In this document: piece after piece, positions 25,806 through 38,512 of the stretch
How positions within the stretch are numbered: the stretch's first letter is position 1
Layout of the letters: every line of letters begins with the position of its first letter
Origin: Lingula anatina
Lineage: Eukaryota; Brachiopoda; Lingulata; Lingulida; Lingulidae
Reading direction: 5' to 3'
Assembly: GCF_001039355.2 (NCBI RefSeq)
Contig: NW_019775409.1
Location: forward strand, 144,280 to 208,279
Length of the DNA stretch: 64,000 nucleotides
Translations under genes and position numbers: made by a program
The notes under the pieces: model-generated
The model's input: the letters and a program-made list of their open reading frames with translations, nothing else
The model's database searches: none
What the model was told of the DNA's origin: nothing

Positions 25806-27674
25806 GTAGTAGTAGTAGTAGTAGTAGAAGTAGTAGTAGTTGTTGTTGTTGTTGCTGTTGTTGTAATTGTACTTTATAGACCATTAGTAATAGTAGTAGT
25901 AGAAGTGGAAGTATTTGCTGTTATATACCGGTATTTGATTTCTATCTTCAAAGTTATTTTTTCATGAAGGAGAAAAAAATGTCCGACGCGTTACTGCTTT
26001 TGCCTACTTTTATGCACTTGTCTTCTGTCACCCAAACACCCAGGCAGTTACGACACGTTTTTAATGACACACCTTACACGGTTCGTGCTTCATTAAATGA
26101 CAACTCCCAAGGCTCAGCAGAGTGTTCCTCTAGGGCACTTTAATTTTATTGATTTCTCAGTTTATCTATTTATAACAAAAATTAATTCATGAAGCATCTA
26201 ACTGATCAGTCCATTTCTTTTTTTACTTGTTCATTTATTCATTAATTCATATCTGCATACTTCGACACAATTTTTAGTGCATAAATCAATTTTGCAAATA
26301 ATGAAATTCATTATTTGTTAATCCTTGTATGTATCTATATAACATTTTCGTCATTATTACTGTTATTAATATCATAATTAATATTATTAATAAACGTATA
26401 CCCTAAAGCCCCTTTACCACCCAAAACCTGGGTACAATATGATGAAACATCTCGTTGTCTTAATTGCCAGTATATCTCATAAAGACAGCACGTAGCGCCG
26501 GTGCGTTAAGTCCGATGCCGTACATCAAGCATGGGAGACGTCATATTAGATTACCCTAGAAATACCGTGGCCTGGACGACTGCGCGAAGTTACGTCTCGC
26601 ACATGAGAGATCGGAGACTAGTTAACCAAAATTCCATAATTAAATAGATAACTGTAGTAGGTAGGCTCATTGATTAACATAGGGAGTTTTCAGAATTCTA
26701 CGGGGCTGTTTCATTAATAGTGCTTGGTTCGAGTAGAATTTGTCTATGATGCAATATTATACGTGAAATGAGCACAGGAATCAAATTTATAATTTATAAT
26801 ATTTATAATAATTTTGACTTTTTTTACTCGAGCTTTATACCTGACGGTGTGGTCTTCATTTATCTATTACCGCATACGGTTGAGCAGCAAATCACCCCGC
26901 AAGCCAGCATGACATAACTTTAACCGACATTTGTTCGTATTAATATTACCATAGAGCCGGAAGTCATACACACGCTCACATCGTAACTCAATTACAGACC
27001 TACCAGTATTGGATGTTCTTAAAGACCTTAACCTAAGGATTTATAGATAAATTTGGAGGAGGTGTGTGTGTGTGGGGGGGGGGGGGGGGTAGTGGGGCAC
27101 ACAAACCGCCCTTTTTGGCGGGTAATGTCCGCTTTGGGTGCATTGTTAAAACTGAGCTAGGTACACGAATGTTTCATGGTAAAAAGGTTCACTTTTTTAT
27201 GAAAAGACACCCCCTCCCCACGCCGCTGTGAAATTGCTTTCTACGGGACTAAATTGATGAAAAATCCTTCATACTGAGTAGCGGCAGCTCTGTAGAGAAT
27301 CCCCATGCATCCATTCTACTAGATTATCCCTGTTACGTGAACATTTAACTGACAGACCTTCAAGCACCTGGGAAAAGTGATCGGGGCCTGGTTGCAGGTA
27401 ATGGGAACATTGAACTCGTAAACACATTTTGTCAACCACAGGGGGGATATCCAAACGCAAAATGTACCACTTGTGTGCATCATGAACGCTTGTGGCAATT
27501 AATTAGTCAGTTCTGTCGACAATATAACTAGTATTGCCTTTCCTGAAATTGCCCATTGTGTCAACATGTGTTTATAAAGCAGAGGGGACGTATACGCAAC
27601 CCGGGATGGTTTCTGCAGCGCAAATATACTACATTTACATGTACAAAGCCATACAATGCGCGTAAGGCGTTTAG

Positions 27675-27721
<47 letters not shown>

Positions 27722-27736
27722 TGCCCTGTAATTCAA
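23662..27736. other. contig start repeating 18994-23655 (copy B)
   Basis: Parallel to copy A with many small differences. It lacks the Tc1 insertion, carries an additional ~215-bp block at about 25093-25308, and differs in microsatellite lengths: TTA/TAG near 25755-25835, a G tract near 27075 and ATA near 27678-27720. No coding sequence was recognised. Confidence 0.8.
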
Positions 27737-27792
27737 GCAATTTTCCTGTGTCACCAGGATATGCCGTGCAAAAGTTATTTTCTCTTTAACCC

Positions 27793-27900
27793 GGCAAACG
27801 CAGAACGTTTTATAACGTTACCATAACGTGGCAATAGCGTTTTTTTTTTTTGGGTAAAATTAACGTTATGGTAACGTTATAATAAAGTTATGTGTTTGCC
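27793..27900. mobile_element. 108-bp foldback/MITE insertion, absent from the overlapping copy
   Basis: The arms start GGCAAACGCAGAACG at 27793 and end with the imperfect inverse at 27900. Each arm is about 37 bp and rich in TAACGTTACCATAACGT. The partner copy at about 30515-30535 lacks it and goes directly from CAAAAGTTATT to GTTCGTTTTCGAG. No protein is encoded. Confidence 0.75.
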
Positions 27901-29228
27901 GTGAAATTCGTTTTCGATTTTTTTTTTTTAATTTTAAATTTACACTGTCACTGGTAGAACCTGCCATTTACACAAATCGAGTTATTCAAAATCTGGGAAC
28001 GTTTAAGTTTTGAAGAGAAACTTTAAAATAGGGACATTTGTCGTTATTCTGTGAACGGTGATTACCAAAGAGGAAATGGAATTTCCAGGAAAATTAAAGT
28101 TAAAAGGTCTAGCGCTCCATGTAGGTCTCTAAACGTTTATTGGAAGTAATCAATCTCCAGTTTACACCTCCAATCACATATTATTAAGTTTCTTATTACC
28201 GACGCCTGGGAGACCATGTTATGCCGTTAATTCTTAGTTTGTTAATTAACAGTGTAACTCACATACTTCGTTAGAGACCGGATATATTTTGATACACTTT
28301 CAGGACAAAAGCGTATAACCAATTAGATTTGGTGGTGATCCACTGATTGAATAATCAAGTAATTAACACTAGAAAATTAGCTGCCTTGGCGGAGGTCCGC
28401 TCTCTGTATACGTCACCGGTAATGATTCAGGTGAGGTGTCTGCACTGACATAACTACCATTTACCGAGAATATGAACTTCATGTTATAACATGAACTAGA
28501 TGTTAGAAGGCTTTCTATCAATAATTTTCCATCCACCCGTCGCAGCTCTTTTAAATTGCAGCAATGTTTTTGTGATATCCTGGTTGCAAAATTTGAAATA
28601 TCACCTGGTTTTTATATCCCCGCTCCGAAACGCAGACCATTTAACCTTAGGTTTATTTAAACCTCAACGAAAGCAAAAGAAAAATAAATTTACTTGTTTA
28701 CTTTTGTTAGCAGGATCTATATCAACGACCGTCTAAAGAAGGGTGCTTTATATAAGCCTTAATACGAATATATCTAAGCGCACGTAACAGGTTACTTGCT
28801 GGAACCGATGGCGATTAATTCAATTTTCTTTAACCAATTTCCTGCCTCCGTCATGGAGAAGCTAATGTGAATTGGGATCATGTCCTCGCAAAGACCCCGA
28901 AAATCAAATATATTCGTATTAGATCAGGCAATTGCCACTTCCAAGTCTTGCAATAAGTAAAATTGAAAGCGTTGCCGTCATGGAAAACGATTATATTACA
29001 TCTTCTCATAAAAATCGGACGTTCTGATCGACGCAATTGAAGAAATTCATTAGTGTGTTAATAAACCTATCCGATTTTGAAACGCCTCTGTGACAGGTAC
29101 ATTTCAAACAATAACCCAATGAGGAGTGAATAAGCAGGTCTTAAAGGCGTTTTGGCTCGTTTTGCCATCTGATTGCTGCTGTGATGAATTCCCCCACACT
29201 GTATTTTAATACCAACCGAGAATAGTCA

Positions 29229-29230
29229 GA

Positions 29231-29266
<36 letters not shown>
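29229..29266. repeat. (CT)n microsatellite
   Basis: A CT run with a counterpart of slightly different length at about 31862-31899 in the overlapping copy. Confidence 0.9.
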
Positions 29267-29270
<4 letters not shown>

Positions 29271-30478
29271 ATCAATACCCATTATCCTCGATACCCGGAA
29301 GACTATGAAAGATTTTGGGTTATAACCACATTTCAGAGATGATAAAAGATTCACAAAAAATCTAAAGGCATAATCCATAACTTAGCTCAGCCCCATGTCA
29401 CGCGTAATATTAGGTAACTTCATTAAAACGGGAATTTAAAATGACTTACTGCGTCTTTTGAGATGACCCCTTTCCCGAGGGTTACTTTCATAAGATACAA
29501 AAAAAAAACTTTAAGACTAAACACTGCTTTTTGATCTGACCAATTTTGTAATTGAGATCTTCTTCACCATCCATCATTTCTATAAAAGCATTTCTGATAT
29601 TTAATTCGATTCTGTTCGAATCTCAAATGATCAATTAGTAAGCCTCATCGCCTAGGACGTGACGCAATAAGTGAAGAACTAGCTATGGGGCGTAGATCTT
29701 TGTTTTCAAAGCTCGTGTTGCTGTCACGCTTTTCTTGTAAAACAATGTGTACAAATAACTGTCTACATGGGTTTATTGCCAACGACAGAGGATTCGTGTG
29801 TGGAGTCAGTAGATAGTTATCGTAACGTTGTTCCCAAACTTAATAATAATGGCGATCTTAAGTTTAGAAAATGGTATAAGTATACAGTTCAACGAGAAAC
29901 TCGATGTATTACAAACTTATCAAAACCGCCACGAATTGCTTTTATGCTCAAAGTGGAAGTAAGATGTTTTCAAAAACATGCGCATAGGCGTTCAAAGTTG
30001 CAGTCCATCAAAGCGTCTGACCATTATTTACTGGCAAGGTCAACCGCATATTATCTCGGAAAGTTGTGAGATTGATGCAAATAAAGTACGATCGTTAATC
30101 AAAAATTTGTGAAGAAAGATAGGCAATTTTCGCTTTGAACGGCCTTTCTCCCGGCGGCGCTTCAGTTTCAAAGGGATATGATCCGAAGCAATGATGAGTT
30201 TTATTGATCTCGAAGTCAATTTCAAAAACAAGTCAGGGTATCAAAAATTATAAATACAAATTAAAAAAATTGGTTTCCGGTGCTCAGTCACCGTTCATTT
30301 CCCCGTGGTGACTGAGTGTTACCAATGCTGCTATTTGAAGAAAACAGAGAACGGTAATTTGACATGTTACTTACCGAAAATAGGTGCTAGGAGTAAGATG
30401 AAATAAGTGCCAGGAGAAACTGGCTTGGCTAAGTAACTAGTTGGCTCGTTGTATAGCTGCTGTTTTTGTTTGTGTTTN

Positions 30479-30479
30479 T
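30479..30479. other. single-n contig junction 2
   Basis: Sequence after the n restarts at the equivalent of about 27733; sequence before it matches the text ending near 33132. Confidence 0.85.
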
Positions 30480-31861
30480 TAAGTAACTTTTCCTGTGTCA
30501 CTAAGACATGCCTTGCAAAAGTTATTATGTCTAAGTTCGTTTTCGAGTTTTTCAAATTCTTATTTTACACTGTCATTGGTAAAACCTGCCATTTACAAAA
30601 ATCGAGTGATTCAAAATCTGGAAACTGTTAAGTTTTGAGGACAAACTTTACAATAGGGACATTTGTCGTTATTCTGTGAACGGTGATTACCAAAGAGGAA
30701 ATGAAATTTCTAGGAAAATTAAAGTTAAAAGGCCTAGCGCTCTGTGTAGGTCTCTAAACGTTTATTGGAAGTAATCAATCTCCAGTTTACACCTCCAATC
30801 ACATATTATTAAGTTTCCTATTACCGACGCCTGGGAGACCATGTTATGCCGTTAATTCTTAGTTTGTTAATTAACAGTGTAACTCACCTACTTCGTTAGA
30901 GACCGGATATATTTTGATACACTTTCAGGACAAAAGCGTATAACCAATTAGATTTGGTGGTGATCCACTGATTGAATAATCAAGTAATTAACACTAGAAA
31001 ATGAGCTGCCTTGGCGGAGGTCCGCTCTCTGTGAGTGCTTTATAAGTTACCGGTAATGATTCAGGTGAGGCGTCTGTACTGACGTAACTATCATTTACCG
31101 ATAATATGAACTTCATATTATACCAAGAACATGAACTAGATGTTAGAAGGCTTTTTGTCAATAGTTTCCCGTTCACACGTCGCAGCTCTTTTAAATTGCA
31201 GCAATGTTTTGTGATATCCTGGTTGCAAAATTTAAAATATCACCTGGTTTCTATGTCTCCGCTCCGACACGGAGACCATTTAACCTTAGGTTTATTTAAA
31301 CCTCAACGAAAGCAAAAGAAAAATAAATTTACTTGTTTACTTTTGTTAGCAGGATCTATATCAACGGTCGTCTAAAGAAGGATGCTTTAAATAAGCCTTA
31401 TTGCGAATATATCTAAGCGCACGGAACAGGTTACTTGCTGGAACCGATGGCGATTAATTCAATTTTCTTTAACCAATTTCCTGCCTACGTCATGGAGAAG
31501 CTAATGTGAATTGGGATCATGTCCTCGCAAGGACCCCGAATATCAAATAAATTCGTATTAGATCAGGCAATCACCTCTTTTACGTCTAGCAATATGTAAA
31601 ATTGAAAGTGTTGCCGTCATGGAAAAACGATTATATTACATCTTATCATAAAAATCGTACGTTCGGATTGACGCAATTGAAGAAATTCATTAGTGTGATA
31701 ATAAACCTATCCGATTTTGCATCGCCTCTGTGACAGGTACATTTCAAACAATAACCCAATGAAGAGTGAATAAGCAGGTCTTAAAGGCGTTTTGGCTCGT
31801 TTTGCCATCTGATTGTTGCTGTGATGAATTCCCCCACACTGCACTTTAATACCAACTGAGA

Positions 31862-31904
<43 letters not shown>

Positions 31905-33132
31905 ATCAATACCCATTATCCTCGATACCCGTAAGACAGTAAATGATTTTGGGTTATAACCACATATCAGAGATCATAGAAGATTCACAAAAAATCTAAA
32001 AGCATAATCCATCACCTAGCTCAGCCCCATGCCACGCGTAATATTAGGTAACTTCATTTAAACGGGAATTTACTTCATAAAATGACTTACTTTCCCGAGG
32101 GTTTCTTTCATAAGATACAAAAAAAAAAAAAAAAAAAAACTTTAAGACTAAACACTGCTTTTTGATCTGACTAATTTTATAATTGAGATCTTGTTCACCA
32201 TCCATCATTTCTATAAGAGCATTTCTGATATTTAATTCGATTTTGTAAGAATCTCAAATGATCAATTAGTAAGACTCTCTGAGGAGGACATGACGCAATA
32301 AGTGAAGAACCAGCTTTATAGACTATTAGGGCGTAGACCTTTGTTTTCAAAGCTCGTGTTGCTGTCACACTTTTCTTGTAAAACAATGTATACAATTAAC
32401 TGTCTACATGAATTTATTGCCAACGACAGATGATTCGTGTTTGGAATCAGTAGCTATAGTTATCTTAACGTTGTTCCCAAACTTCAACAATAATGGCGAT
32501 CTTTAGCGAAGTTTAGAAAATGGTAGAAGGATACAGTACAACGAGAAAAAAGACGTATTACATACTTATCAAAACCGCCACGAATTGCTTTTATGCTTAA
32601 AGTGAAAGTCATTAGTTGTTTTCAAAAACCTGCCCATAGGCGTTCAAAGTTGCAGTCCATCAAAGCGTCTGACCACTATTTATTGGCAAAGTCAACCGCA
32701 TACTATCACGGAAAGTTGTGAGATTGATGCAAATAAAGAACGATCGTTAATCAAAAAATTGGGAAGAAAGATAGGCAATTTTCGCTTTGAACGGTCTTTC
32801 TCCCGGCGGCGCTTCTGTTTCAAAGGGATATGATCCGAGGCAATGATGAGTTTTATTGATCTCGAAGTCAATTTCAAAAACAAGTCAGGGTGTCAAGAAT
32901 TATAAATACAAATTTAAAAAAATTGGTTTCCGGTGGCCAGTCACCGTTCATTTCCCCATGGTGGTGACTCAGTGCTGCCAGTGCTGCTATTTGAAGAAAA
33001 CAGAGAACGGTAATTTGACCCGTAACTTATCGAAAATAGGTGCTAGGAGTGAGATGAAATAAGTGCCAGGAGAAACTGGCTTGGCTAAGTAACTAGTTGG
33101 CGCGTAGTATAGCTGCTGTTTTTGTTTGTTTG
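30480..33132. other. contig start repeating 27733-30478 (copy D)
   Basis: Parallel to copy C with a few percent divergence by eye, a longer poly-A near 32120-32140, and no foldback insertion. No coding sequence was recognised. Confidence 0.8.
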
Positions 33133-34993
33133 TTTTTTTTCAAATGGACACCTGTAAGTCATTTTCAGAAACGACCGATAATCTGGACGTTACTCGAAAG
33201 TTAGCAACTAGAGCTACCTCTGATTCAAATCATTATACAGAATTAACTGTCATTCCGCTTGTTTCCTCGCCTCATCCCTGTACATGTCTTATATACATGT
33301 ATACCGTATATGATCAACTTTCCAATCTAATACACAGAGTATTTCAGTTGTCAAACAGATTTCAAGCTAGGAATCACACCAAAATAAACTGCTCATGCAT
33401 GTTGACAATTCTAGCAACCGGCGGATTAATTTCTTTATGAATAGAACGGTCTGGGGAATAGAAGTGGGCTAGCTATCAATTTCATATCGTCTTCAATATT
33501 CCAGAGCCGATTGCTCTTCTAGAGAGTTATTCATGATCGCTTTGACAGGAGACAATGGAGGATTAGGCTCTTGCCTTCTCGTAGCATCCAGGAATATTTA
33601 CATCTGTCACAGTTCATTGAACTATACGTCTTGTTAAGTATGTGAGTGCGCGGTGGGGTTGGGGTGGGTGGGAGGGGTACATATACGAGCATGTTTGATT
33701 TTCACTGGTCTTTTGTGTTCAGATTTACAGCTAACATCTCCAGTTAAATCCTTTTGGCTATCTTAAGTTGAAAATGGTATTTGTCTGGCAAAAAATGAGT
33801 CTATTTTTGATTCAACATACATGTATAAAGATTAGTATACTAATCAGTGAAGAATTTCATCAGCTGTGTTATGTTATAAAATATTTTTTCTACCATCAAC
33901 AGTTAAATATTGGAAATGTTTACCTACAATATTTTAATGGTTATCAGAGCATCTTCATGAGGGAATGAGGCCATCCAGGTGAATCAGGATGGGTGAATAG
34001 CCTCATAAAATAGAATATAAAGGTTTTTGCAAGACATGGCTTGTGATGGATCTAGAGGAAGTTGCCTACACCTGGTGAATAATCACCTGAAAGCTTTAAG
34101 TGCTGTGCAGATAATGTTCTCTTAGCAACATGACTTGGCTGTTACACCTGAATTTCTCATCAATTCATTGACCTTTTTACCCCTCCTTAAGTATGGAGCC
34201 ATAGTTACATGTGTCAACTTCTTAAAGATACACTTAAAGCCAGCAACGCAAATAAACCACTTCTACTAGTTTCCTACACGACTAAAATCTTAAAAGTCGA
34301 CAAATCAAGTCATAAACCAAATTTGTCTATCGTTCAGCTAAAAAAGCTTTACAATTAAGTGCACCTGCTTCATTTTTGGTCGGAAATTGACCTATTTATC
34401 TGGACCTACGGTTCATCATTGCAATGGGGTAGTACTCGCACTGTATAACCATTTCTCCATGTACGGATGTATAGCTTCGCGCGCCATTGCGTACTTATTC
34501 AAATGAGACTGCTTATTTATAGCGAAGAAAGAAACAGAAAAATCAGATAATACGTCATTTTTCAGGAAATATAAAAATACACCCTTTGGTATGTCTCTAA
34601 GTCATACTAATTGAAAGTATGTGGTGGCGTTTGGTCAGGTTTTGTGTCAAAATTGTACTTTAAATCATTTAATGCATCTTTAAGCTACAACAAATAAATA
34701 TACATACAATGTAGGTTGTGAAGGGAATAAACAAAGCAGTATTTCATTTTTTTAATTGGCCTCCTGTTCCAAAGTTTCGGCCCCCAATATCCAGAAAACC
34801 TTTGCCGATAAGGCTTATGTCACATTTTGCCGAAAAAATCTTAACCACATCTTTAAACCAAATATTCTGAAATATCGTTTTGCCATTTGCCATAATCCCA
34901 CCAGCGTGAAACTTTGGAATGACAAAGAAAATTGTGATATGGAAAAATATGTTATTCATCCCCTTCCAAAAATGTTTAAACACATAAATAAGT
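33133..34993. other. contig end repeating 34995-36856 (copy E)
   Basis: Matches the next block with essentially no differences; the only one I see is one extra A near 36807. It includes a G-rich tract at 33652-33677. The 104- and 66-codon frames here recur in the partner only because the DNA is the same, so the recurrence says nothing about coding. Confidence 0.9.
33652..33677 (+). other. G-quadruplex-type motif
   Basis: Five G-runs of 3-4 separated by 1-2 nt (GGGGTTGGGGTGGGTGGG core), short loops that favour an intramolecular quadruplex. The same motif appears at 35514-35539 in the redundant contig copy, so it is probably one genomic site. Confidence 0.6.
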
Positions 34994-34994
34994 N
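34994..34994. other. single-n contig junction 3
   Basis: Sequence resumes at the equivalent of 33133 (eight T, then CAAATGGACACC); sequence before it matches the text ending at 36856. Confidence 0.92.
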
Positions 34995-36856
34995 TTTTTT
35001 TTCAAATGGACACCTGTAAGTCATTTTCAGAAACGACCGATAATCTGGACGTTACTCGAAAGTTAGCAACTAGAGCTACCTCTGATTCAAATCATTATAC
35101 AGAATTAACTGTCATTCCGCTTGTTTCCTCGCCTCATCCCTGTACATGTCTTATATACATGTATACCGTATATGATCAACTTTCCAATCTAATACACAGA
35201 GTATTTCAGTTGTCAAACAGATTTCAAGCTAGGAATCACACCAAAATAAACTGCTCATGCATGTTGACAATTCTAGCAACCGGCGGATTAATTTCTTTAT
35301 GAATAGAACGGTCTGGGGAATAGAAGTGGGCTAGCTATCAATTTCATATCGTCTTCAATATTCCAGAGCCGATTGCTCTTCTAGAGAGTTATTCATGATC
35401 GCTTTGACAGGAGACAATGGAGGATTAGGCTCTTGCCTTCTCGTAGCATCCAGGAATATTTACATCTGTCACAGTTCATTGAACTATACGTCTTGTTAAG
35501 TATGTGAGTGCGCGGTGGGGTTGGGGTGGGTGGGAGGGGTACATATACGAGCATGTTTGATTTTCACTGGTCTTTTGTGTTCAGATTTACAGCTAACATC
35601 TCCAGTTAAATCCTTTTGGCTATCTTAAGTTGAAAATGGTATTTGTCTGGCAAAAAATGAGTCTATTTTTGATTCAACATACATGTATAAAGATTAGTAT
35701 ACTAATCAGTGAAGAATTTCATCAGCTGTGTTATGTTATAAAATATTTTTTCTACCATCAACAGTTAAATATTGGAAATGTTTACCTACAATATTTTAAT
35801 GGTTATCAGAGCATCTTCATGAGGGAATGAGGCCATCCAGGTGAATCAGGATGGGTGAATAGCCTCATAAAATAGAATATAAAGGTTTTTGCAAGACATG
35901 GCTTGTGATGGATCTAGAGGAAGTTGCCTACACCTGGTGAATAATCACCTGAAAGCTTTAAGTGCTGTGCAGATAATGTTCTCTTAGCAACATGACTTGG
36001 CTGTTACACCTGAATTTCTCATCAATTCATTGACCTTTTTACCCCTCCTTAAGTATGGAGCCATAGTTACATGTGTCAACTTCTTAAAGATACACTTAAA
36101 GCCAGCAACGCAAATAAACCACTTCTACTAGTTTCCTACACGACTAAAATCTTAAAAGTCGACAAATCAAGTCATAAACCAAATTTGTCTATCGTTCAGC
36201 TAAAAAAGCTTTACAATTAAGTGCACCTGCTTCATTTTTGGTCGGAAATTGACCTATTTATCTGGACCTACGGTTCATCATTGCAATGGGGTAGTACTCG
36301 CACTGTATAACCATTTCTCCATGTACGGATGTATAGCTTCGCGCGCCATTGCGTACTTATTCAAATGAGACTGCTTATTTATAGCGAAGAAAGAAACAGA
36401 AAAATCAGATAATACGTCATTTTTCAGGAAATATAAAAATACACCCTTTGGTATGTCTCTAAGTCATACTAATTGAAAGTATGTGGTGGCGTTTGGTCAG
36501 GTTTTGTGTCAAAATTGTACTTTAAATCATTTAATGCATCTTTAAGCTACAACAAATAAATATACATACAATGTAGGTTGTGAAGGGAATAAACAAAGCA
36601 GTATTTCATTTTTTTAATTGGCCTCCTGTTCCAAAGTTTCGGCCCCCAATATCCAGAAAACCTTTGCCGATAAGGCTTATGTCACATTTTGCCGAAAAAA
36701 TCTTAACCACATCTTTAAACCAAATATTCTGAAATATCGTTTTGCCATTTGCCATAATCCCACCAGCGTGAAACTTTGGAATGACAAAGAAAATTGTGAT
36801 ATGGAAAAAATATGTTATTCATCCCCTTCCAAAAATGTTTAAACACATAAATAAGT
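34995..36856. other. contig start repeating 33133-34993 (copy F)
   Basis: Virtually identical to copy E. Real biological duplicates would normally show more change; a redundant overlap is the better explanation. Confidence 0.92.
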
Positions 36857-37723
36857 GAATTAAAAAGTAAACACCCATGCGTCATCGGCAGGTATTCTGG
36901 AAATAAAAATTGAAAAAATGAGACTCTAAGTATAGCGTAAGAAAAGATGTTTTGAGGACAGGAATCACTCGAGAGAGCCCAAAGTCTCACGACTTAGCGT
37001 GAAATCAAGCGAGATGTCGCGGGATTTGGAGGAGAGTGGGACTAGAAATGATGGCATAAAAGCAGGCAGAATTAATCCATGGACTTTTGTGCTGTATTAG
37101 ACAAGTAAATCCCTTTGTTAAAATATACTGTACTGATCTGAACTTTATTAGGTATTTAAATTGAGGAAGAATGACGTCCTTGAAAACGGACTAAACTACC
37201 CCTGTTGATCAGAATGACACTAATTGGCAGTATTAGGGAAACGCATTTCAAATGAACGCTTTTTAGAGGTGCCTTCTCTGGTAGACGTCAATTAAATCTT
37301 GTTATTTTGTTGATTTTGTGATTGTCGTCATCCTCTCTTTAACGAGATACATGTACTTGTACAGTGCACATTTATGTATCTACAACACATTCAGTATTAA
37401 TAGTATGAACATCATTAGTTCCTTATTTAATGCACATTGTTAAAACTCCGGGCGTTAATTACATTGTAACCAGCTACCTGGAGCTGTCATAACGAGAGAC
37501 CTATTGCAATAGTAATAAGTCACCACGTAACCATTTTAATGAACTCGGTTAAAATATACATATATGTTTAAGCTTGTTAAGTCATAGCCATTTCAGAAAT
37601 CTACACTCTACTTGTTGCTGAGATGAAATATTTGAAAGGGGACTAGATTTAGTGAAATTATTGTAATGATGATGATATATATTTACATTTTAAAACCCAT
37701 AATAAAATGTTCGTTAATCTTAA

Positions 37724-38511
37724 CCAGTGTTTTATGGGTATAAGTACAGGTACCAGTACAATGTGTGCAAGGTACATCAAAAACAAGATTATTTATAAAA
37801 GATATCAAGTACAAATAAACTGCTTGGATAATTAAAAAATTAAACGATCGAGACTTACCTGTAAGTTGAAGTTTGATTTCAATTCCTATTGTCCTTCGGG
37901 AACATGAGGGATAACTCTAGAAGGCCTCGTATTCTCGCTTTATCCCGAATGTCCCGAGAGGACAATAGTAATAAGATGCACACGTATAGATCTGTCTAAA
38001 ATATACATGTTTTAACTCAGTCTTAAAATGACCAGGGGTGATGGTTTGACTACGATATGGCGACCGCTTTTTTCCACTACCAGGGGGTGGTAGCAAGATT
38101 GCTGTCCCAGGGGGCTAATAGCAGATGATGACTTCCTATGACTGCCTTGTGAAATAGGCATTTTGCACTTAAATAATTACATGTTGACTTCTCTTGCTTA
38201 CAGAAGAGCATGCTCTCCGGCATTATTTTGTTTACTGGAGAACAAGTTCTTCAGTAAATAAAAGAAATCAATAAGTAGTCATCTAGCTGTAAAAGGCTCC
38301 TTAGGGACTGGGCAATAGCGACATGCATGAACAGTGGTCTATCCACCCTAAGATCTAATAAACGTTTATTAGATCTTAGATCCACCGAACCTGGTTCTTT
38401 TGTTTTTTGACAGCCGTTCACTCGTCTTCGAGGTTTTTGATTAAGGTGTCATTTTATTGACTGACATCTACTCCGGTGGATTTTTTTGTAACGTCCCCGC
38501 AATTCACTCTT
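37724..38511. other. contig end repeating 38513-39327 (copy G)
   Basis: Starts CCAGTGTTTTATGGGTATAA and parallels the next block, but lacks about 30 bp of one arm of the hairpin present at 38671-38783. Confidence 0.9.
38348..38379. repeat. perfect 32-bp palindrome
   Basis: CTAAGATCTAATAAAC followed by its exact reverse complement. The overlapping copy at 39162-39193 has one mismatch (A for T). Could form a cruciform or a strong RNA hairpin; function unknown. Confidence 0.9.
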
Positions 38512-38512
38512 T
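38512..38512. other. single-n contig junction 4
   Basis: Sequence resumes at the equivalent of 37724; sequence before it matches the text ending near 39327. Confidence 0.9.

Larger units (their letters stand above)
27733..30478. other. contig end repeating 30480-33132 (copy C)
   Basis: From the TTTTCCTGTGTCAC motif near 27742 this segment parallels the sequence that restarts after the n at 30479, with scattered substitutions and indels. A foldback insertion (27793-27900) is present only here. The open frame around 28500-28736 loses its phase in the partner because of a T-run length change, which argues against coding. Confidence 0.8.

Noticed and set aside
28381-28410. CCTTGGCGGAGGTCCGCTCTC motif (also about 31011) as a distinct repeat end
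   Set aside because: It feels familiar from dispersed repeats in other animals, but I cannot define an element around it; the second occurrence is the contig overlap.
28500-28736. 78-codon frame, with a similar 89-codon frame at 31106-31375
   Set aside because: The copies differ in a T-run length that shifts frame within the supposed protein; the shared tail reflects shared DNA only.
33126-33440. 104-codon frame repeated at 35006-35302
   Set aside because: The repetition is redundant contig sequence, not conservation; there is no family resemblance.
34744-35019. Overlapping ~80-codon frames on both strands near the n at 34994
   Set aside because: Mutually antisense, one runs into the n, and they change frame in the partner copy because of a single-base A-run difference.
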